From a virus: DNA of 44,274 nucleotides. The DNA lies in IMG/VR virus record IMGVR_UViG_3300035701_000077, positions 1 to 44,274 of that record; one strand, 5' to 3'. Both the position numbers and the translations under genes were made by a program. Under the pieces are notes generated by a model that had not been told where the DNA came from, did not search any database, and saw only the letters and a program-made list of their open reading frames with translations. The stretch's first letter is position 1, and every line of letters begins with the position of its first letter. Below, one piece after another: positions 41,195 to 44,274 of this stretch.

Positions 41195-41403
41195 CTCGAA
41201 TTTTGGTCCTCTTCTCGAAAGACAACCAAGCGAGAAGAATTCTTTCGATGCCATCGCTTGCATTTCCAGACGAACTTTGCGCGCGTTGCCAGCGAAAGCC
41301 TTGTTGCTATCAGGATGACATCAAAGCATTTCACTTTCAAGCATATCGCGTCTGCGCTCTTCAATTCGCATTCAACGACAATCGGCTCCCTTCGTTTTCC
41401 CAT
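41191..41403 (-). CDS. Small basic protein in the lysogeny cluster, unknown
   Basis: 70 residues on the minus strand with a strong GGGAGGAG ribosome site 5 bases before the ATG at 41403. Its stop overlaps the next gene's start (ATGA). Basic, with several cysteines and a beta-like N-terminus (REPIVVECELKSADAICLKVKC). Strong ribosome site and coupling support translation; function unknown. Confidence 0.6.
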   Translation of the reverse strand: MGKRREPIVVECELKSADAICLKVKCFDVILIATRLSLATRAKFVWKCKRWHRKNSSRLVVFREEDQNSR

Positions 41404-41459
41404 CGCATCTCCTCCCTCAAGCCATGCTGATAAGCTAAAGAGAGGAGGAGTTCAGCGCA

Positions 41460-41477
41460 ATACCGTATTCTCGGTAT
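41460..41477. other. Inverted repeat ATACCG-6-CGGTAT
   Basis: Perfect six-base arms with a TATTCT loop in the 104-base gap between the repressor and the next minus-strand gene. On the plus strand it is followed by TTTT. It could be a weak rightward terminator or an mRNA-stability hairpin on the repressor transcript. No promoter is evident in this gap. Confidence 0.4.
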
Positions 41478-41507
41478 TTTGCGAGCGCGTGATGCAGAGC
41501 AAGCCGA

Positions 41508-41912
41508 TCATTTGGGAAAAATGGTTTTGATGATTTTGATGGCCTTTTCTCGATCGCCCTCCTTCAACTTACTCAATTCGTTGATGAGGCGCACAATCTG
41601 CCTTCGTTCTTTTCCGGTGAGATCCGGAGGCAGATTGTACCCAGGCGGCGCTTCCGCCAATCTGCTTTGTGTTCCAGGATTCTTGCCATAAGAAGTCTTG
41701 CCTGTCATCAGCCACTCGATGTCGCAACCGAGTTCCCGAAGTCTTGTTTGGAGTTTATTGCCCGGGATGGATGAGCCTTGGAGATACGGATTCAATCCTT
41801 GAAGGGTCATACCAAGTGCACGGGCAAACTTCGCCTTCCATCCAAAGTCTCCTCCGAATTTTGACTTGCCAAACTCTATCAAACGTGCAGTGATTTCAGG
41901 TGTTTTCTTCAT
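41508..41912 (-). CDS. Phage repressor, XRE-type HTH (CI analogue)
   Basis: 134 residues, minus strand. N-terminal HTH: FGWKAKFARALGMTLQGLNPYLQGSSIPGNKLQTRL, residues ~22-57, followed by the segment LGCDIEWLMTGKTS, which is typical of XRE/CI-family N-terminal domains. The C-terminus (residues ~95-134) is a short charged helix and lacks a LexA-type self-cleaving peptidase, so induction is likely not by simple RecA cleavage. Its own promoter and the early rightward promoter overlap in the adjoining 86 bases. Confidence 0.85.
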   Translation of the reverse strand: MKKTPEITARLIEFGKSKFGGDFGWKAKFARALGMTLQGLNPYLQGSSIPGNKLQTRLRELGCDIEWLMTGKTSYGKNPGTQSRLAEAPPGYNLPPDLTGKERRQIVRLINELSKLKEGDREKAIKIIKTIFPK

Positions 41913-41914
41913 AG

Positions 41915-41928
41915 TAGAAAATATTCTA
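41915..41928. promoter_or_regulatory. Candidate operator, TAGAA-4-TTCTA
   Basis: Perfect dyad with five-base arms, 3 bases upstream of the repressor start codon. It could allow autoregulation of the repressor by blocking initiation or elongation. Confidence 0.5.
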
Positions 41929-41933
41929 TTTTT

Positions 41934-41965
41934 CTCTTGACAAGAGTAGAGGATTTATATATATT
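41934..41965 (+). promoter_or_regulatory. Rightward early promoter with overlapping dyad operator
   Basis: A canonical sigma-70 promoter: TTGACA (41937-41942), 17-base spacer, TATATT (41960-41965). The 13-base perfect dyad CTCTTG-A-CAAGAG (41934-41946) covers the -35. This is the expected early promoter for the Cro-like gene at 41999, with a repressor/Cro operator on its -35. Confidence 0.85.
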
Positions 41966-41981
41966 CTCCCCATCAGGTAAA
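41954..41981 (-). promoter_or_regulatory. Leftward repressor promoter candidate
   Basis: On the minus strand: TTTACC (41981-41976), 16-base spacer, TATAAA (41959-41954). Its -10 lies next to the rightward -10, so the two promoters would exclude each other, as at many phage switches. Matches 4/6 and 5/6 to consensus. Confidence 0.55.
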
Positions 41982-41998
41982 GCGAGTGAGGAAGTAAA

Positions 41999-42316
41999 AT
42001 GAATGAATCAACGCAGAATCTTACCGAAAACAAAGCCGAAAATCAACCCCTCGATCCCAAGGCCGTGAAGCTGCGATTCCTCGAAATGCAACTCGACGGC
42101 GATTATCCGATGCTGGAGCAACAATACCTCGCCAGAAGGCTCAACCGCAGCAATGGGGCTATTTCTCGCGCATTCAAGGGCGAGATCCCGAGTTTGCTTG
42201 CCCGCATTTCCCGCCATCTTGATTGGCTCCAGCGACGAAGAGCAAAGAGGATTGCTACTAAGATACTCACTGCCGTCAATTCACAGAAGCACGAAAAGGA
42301 GGCAGTCTGTGCATAG
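41999..42316 (+). CDS. Cro-like or early HTH regulator
   Basis: 105 residues after GAGGAAG, first gene of the rightward early operon. An HTH-like segment (YLARRLNRSNGAISRAFKG, residues ~42-60) is followed by a basic helix (LQRRRAKRIATKI). Position across the switch from the repressor suggests a Cro analogue. Overlaps the next gene by 8 bases. Confidence 0.75.
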   Translation: MNESTQNLTENKAENQPLDPKAVKLRFLEMQLDGDYPMLEQQYLARRLNRSNGAISRAFKGEIPSLLARISRHLDWLQRRRAKRIATKILTAVNSQKHEKEAVCA

Positions 42317-42764
42317 TTTCAATGAGGAAACTCAGCGTCTTGGCGAAGATTTCAAAATCAAATGCCTTCAAGTCGGAACCGATCTCGGCATTACCCGGCA
42401 GCAGATAGCCGACGCCACCGGCTACAATCACACGACGATCTCCCGTTGGTTCGCGACTGGCGATCTCCATTTCCCCGCCTTCCTCGTTTCTCTCCTGAAC
42501 ACTGAGCAGCTCCTTCCGCTTGCAAGAGCAATGATCGAGTTCCAGGCGAGCCGACTCGGATTCATCTTGACCCGTTCTTCCTGTGCATCTGCGAAGCTCA
42601 ATCAAAGCATTGAGGACGAGGCCGCTGAAATTGTCGTCTCCTTGGGGAAGGCCATTGATGTCGCCCGTCGGAATCCCTCTCAGAAGGTCCGGATACTCGG
42701 GTCGCTTGATTCTGTCATTGAAGCTGCGCAGCGGGCAAAGCTCGAGGTGGAGAAGATGCAATGA
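42309..42764 (+). CDS. HTH transcription regulator (CII-position)
   Basis: 151 residues from GTG 42309, 6 bases after AGGAGG. N-terminal HTH (LGITRQQIADATGYNHTTISRWF, residues ~25-47), then a helical C-terminal half probably for oligomerisation. Position second in the early operon recalls CII-type activators, but no functional claim can be made. A longer frame from 42153 overlaps the Cro-like gene and was rejected. Confidence 0.8.
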   Translation: MHSFNEETQRLGEDFKIKCLQVGTDLGITRQQIADATGYNHTTISRWFATGDLHFPAFLVSLLNTEQLLPLARAMIEFQASRLGFILTRSSCASAKLNQSIEDEAAEIVVSLGKAIDVARRNPSQKVRILGSLDSVIEAAQRAKLEVEKMQ

Positions 42765-42964
42765 CGCAGGAACTTGCCAACAAACTGAACGCTGATGCCT
42801 ATCTCTCAAAGAAAGAGGCCGCGGAATATCTGGGCTACAGTAAGAAGACTATTGACAGATTTATGCGAGTAGGATTGCGGCATTATGTCATGACCGGCAT
42901 GCCACGCTTCAAGAAAGCAGATCTCGACGATTTCGCTCAACAATTTCTCAAAGGTGCCGCGTGA
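42761..42964 (+). CDS. Excisionase-like HTH-17 protein
   Basis: 67 residues, ATGA overlap. Winged-helix MerR/HTH-17 domain: YLSKKEAAEYLGYSKKTIDRF, then R-x-G...YVMTGMPRFKKADLDDF. Proteins of this type serve as phage excisionases (recombination directionality factors) or small regulators. Expressed with lytic early genes, it fits an excisionase for the integrase at 39502. Confidence 0.8.
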   Translation: MTQELANKLNADAYLSKKEAAEYLGYSKKTIDRFMRVGLRHYVMTGMPRFKKADLDDFAQQFLKGAA

Positions 42965-43164
42965 AAAGCTTTGTTACGATTCTCACGGAGTGCGAGTTCC
43001 TCCGTTCAATGGCTATGCTGAGGAGGATCTATCGGTTCGATTATTCTAGCCGACCTTGTGTCGATCTTTCGCTGACTGAAGCGAAAATCAAAAGATACGA
43101 GCTCAAGTCGGTCTTGATGTCGCAACTTGTCAGCGATTGGCAAAGAACGCATTACATCTCATGA
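42961..43164 (+). CDS. Small early protein, unknown
   Basis: 67 residues from GTG 42961 in a GTGA overlap. Basic, helical, with two cysteines (C11 and C33). Its stop overlaps the next start by ATGA. No recognised domain. Confidence 0.65.
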   Translation: MKSFVTILTECEFLRSMAMLRRIYRFDYSSRPCVDLSLTEAKIKRYELKSVLMSQLVSDWQRTHYIS

Positions 43165-43601
43165 ATCGGATCTCAATCATATCGGATCGGCCAGACTATC
43201 ACAGCGTTTTGGTGCGCGATGGTTCTGATCTTGTTGAGCTCGCCGGCAAGCGTCCATGGTTAACATTGTTCAAAGCGATCGTGCGGTTAAAAGTCAAGAA
43301 GCTCAAAAGGAGAATCCGTCATGGGACAATCACAACGGGGGAAACAAACCACACGCATCCCTTGGCCTCTATCCTTCCACTTCATGGATATGATCAATCA
43401 ACTCAATCGTTTCATTTTCCGCATATCGAGGTTACGGCAGCAATTCGACGGAAGCCACAAGGGCTCCTTCTCATCCAAGGTGAAACGGTGGATGAACTCT
43501 CAGCGACATCAGGAGCGAGTCGCAAGACGTGCGGAACACAGGAAGAGAAAGGAACAGGAAGACCGGGAGATCAAGAGAGCGATCGCGAACCGGCTGCTTA
43601 G
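43161..43601 (+). CDS. Small early protein, reading frame overlapping the next gene
   Basis: 146 residues from ATG 43161 (ATGA overlap). The first ~55 residues (to KKLKRRIRHG) look like a real basic protein; the rest runs out of frame through the gene at 43321-43611 and has the composition of a shadow. The gene may once have ended near 43320, or a frameshift may have joined the two. Confidence applies to the 5' part. Confidence 0.45.
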   Translation: MNRISIISDRPDYHSVLVRDGSDLVELAGKRPWLTLFKAIVRLKVKKLKRRIRHGTITTGETNHTHPLASILPLHGYDQSTQSFHFPHIEVTAAIRRKPQGLLLIQGETVDELSATSGASRKTCGTQEEKGTGRPGDQESDREPAA

Positions 43602-43611
43602 GGAAAGCTGA
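43321..43611 (+). CDS. Small very basic early protein
   Basis: 96 residues from ATG 43321, 6 bases after AAAGGAG. Arginine/lysine/glutamine-rich, with a long basic helix near the C-terminus (SQRHQERVARRAEHRKRKEQ and beyond). May bind nucleic acid. It overlaps the preceding frame by 281 bases in another frame; the strong ribosome site makes this the better-supported one. Confidence 0.65.
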   Translation: MGQSQRGKQTTRIPWPLSFHFMDMINQLNRFIFRISRLRQQFDGSHKGSFSSKVKRWMNSQRHQERVARRAEHRKRKEQEDREIKRAIANRLLRES

Positions 43612-43615
43612 ATTG

Positions 43616-44131
43616 ATGAGTAATTTCATAGATCTGACTGGGCGGAAATTTGGAAGACTGATCGTGCTGGAATTCCTTCGCCGAGATGTCTGGCGGGTTG
43701 CTCTCTATCGCTGCATCTGTGATTGCGGAACTGAGAAGATTATTAGGGGACCAGATTTGATTCGCGGTTACAAAGGAACAAGAAGTTGTGGATGTCTCTG
43801 TCGAGAGTTGAGTCGTGAGAGGGCACGAGCGAGAAAACTCAATCTCAAACACGGAATGAGACACTCAACAGAATATGGAACATGGTTTAATATGAAAACT
43901 CGTTGCCTGAACAAGAAGACAAAGAAGTACAAGGATTATGGTGGCCGAGGAATTCGAATCTGTGAAAGATGGCTGAACAGCTTTAAAAACTTCTTTGCTG
44001 ATATGGGTTGCAAACCAGGACCCGAATACTCAATTGACCGGATCAACAATGATGGGAACTACGAACCTGGTAATTGTCGATGGGCGACTTCAAAGGAACA
44101 GCGAAACAATCAAAGGAATGTAAGGAACTAG
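43616..44131 (+). CDS. AP2/HNH-type homing endonuclease
   Basis: 171 residues from ATG 43616. N-terminal zinc-knuckle-like part (CICDCGTEKIIRG...CGCLC) followed by the family signature HGMRHSTEYGTWFNMKTRCL, YKDYGGRGIRICERWLNSF and the nuclease core YSIDRINNDGNYEPGNCRWA. These are phage HNH nucleases that may carry AP2 DNA-binding parts. It lies between modules, as mobile homing genes do. 16 bases separate it from the repeated end. Confidence 0.87.
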   Translation: MSNFIDLTGRKFGRLIVLEFLRRDVWRVALYRCICDCGTEKIIRGPDLIRGYKGTRSCGCLCRELSRERARARKLNLKHGMRHSTEYGTWFNMKTRCLNKKTKKYKDYGGRGIRICERWLNSFKNFFADMGCKPGPEYSIDRINNDGNYEPGNCRWATSKEQRNNQRNVRN

Positions 44132-44147
44132 AACTAGCCGCATAACA

Positions 44148-44274
44148 CTATCTAAGGGTCGATTCATCAATCAGGAGGAGAGAAATCATGACACAGACCG
44201 CAACAAACCTGCCGGCAACCCTGCCGAGTTTGCCTAGCGTCAAATCACAGGATCAACTGAAGACCGCACTCCAG
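44148..44274. repeat. 127-bp terminal direct repeat, right copy
   Basis: Exact copy of bases 1-127, including the ribosome site and the first 29 codons of the first gene (ATG at 44188). That gene is truncated here only because the circle was cut; it is complete at 41-1066. Confidence 0.95.

Noticed and set aside
41508-41912. Repressor as a LexA/CI-type self-cleaving protein
   Set aside because: The C-terminal half is too short and lacks the Ser-Lys peptidase motifs.
1-44274. CRISPR arrays, insertion sequences, rRNA, anti-defence or toxin-antitoxin loci
   Set aside because: I looked for regularly spaced repeats, transposase motifs and known toxin or anti-CRISPR-like patterns and saw none I could support.

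Overview
The window is the complete genome of a tailed, siphovirus-like temperate bacteriophage (or excised prophage). The first 127 bases recur exactly as the last 127 (1-127 = 44148-44274), so the sequence closes into a circle of 44,147 bp. The host was not identified. Cleavable signal peptides, an N-acetylmuramidase (GH108-like) endolysin and a possible spanin point to a Gram-negative host. A textbook sigma-70 promoter (TTGACA-17-TATATT) and strong Shine-Dalgarno sites are used. The phage attachment core matches the 3' half of a tRNA-Arg(UCG).

Layout, left to right. (1) 41-4966: recombination operon with a conserved phage protein of unknown function, an SbcD-like metallophosphoesterase, a small coupled protein and an SbcC/Rad50-like ATPase. 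(2) 4950-11619: replication and DNA-metabolism genes in a tightly overlapping operon: a large ParB-like protein, an HNH endonuclease preceded by an amber-interrupted helix-turn-helix reading frame, a replication initiator carrying iteron-like repeats, a VRR-NUC nuclease, a truncated ASCH-like protein and small zinc-ribbon/HTH proteins. (3) 11620-11743: control region ending in a strong terminator. (4) 11744-21553: ParB-domain DNA methyltransferase, terminases, portal, minor head protein, and a fused prohead protease/scaffold/major capsid protein. (5) 21651-36440: connector and tail genes, including two tandem tail-tube paralogues (one with a LamG-like domain), tail assembly chaperones with a probable -1 frameshift on nine T's, tape measure, baseplate and fibre proteins. 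(6) 36466-38858: lysis cassette. (7) 38788-41912, minus strand: tyrosine-recombinase remnant, attP, integrase, three small genes and the repressor. (8) 41913-43611: divergent promoter region with dyad operators, then Cro-like, HTH and excisionase-like early genes. (9) 43616-44131: AP2/HNH-type homing endonuclease; the circle then closes onto the recombination operon.

How it fits together: repressor and Cro-like proteins compete at overlapping divergent promoters. Lysogeny uses the integrase at a tRNA-Arg site. Lytic growth runs rightward through recombination and replication genes, then passes terminators at 11.7, 17.6 and 21.0 kb into the virion and lysis genes. The points most worth a second look are the hydrophobic leaders on virion-module proteins, the tandem tube genes, the catalytically degenerate recombinase fragment on the other side of attP from int, and the promoter/terminator pairs inside the late operon.
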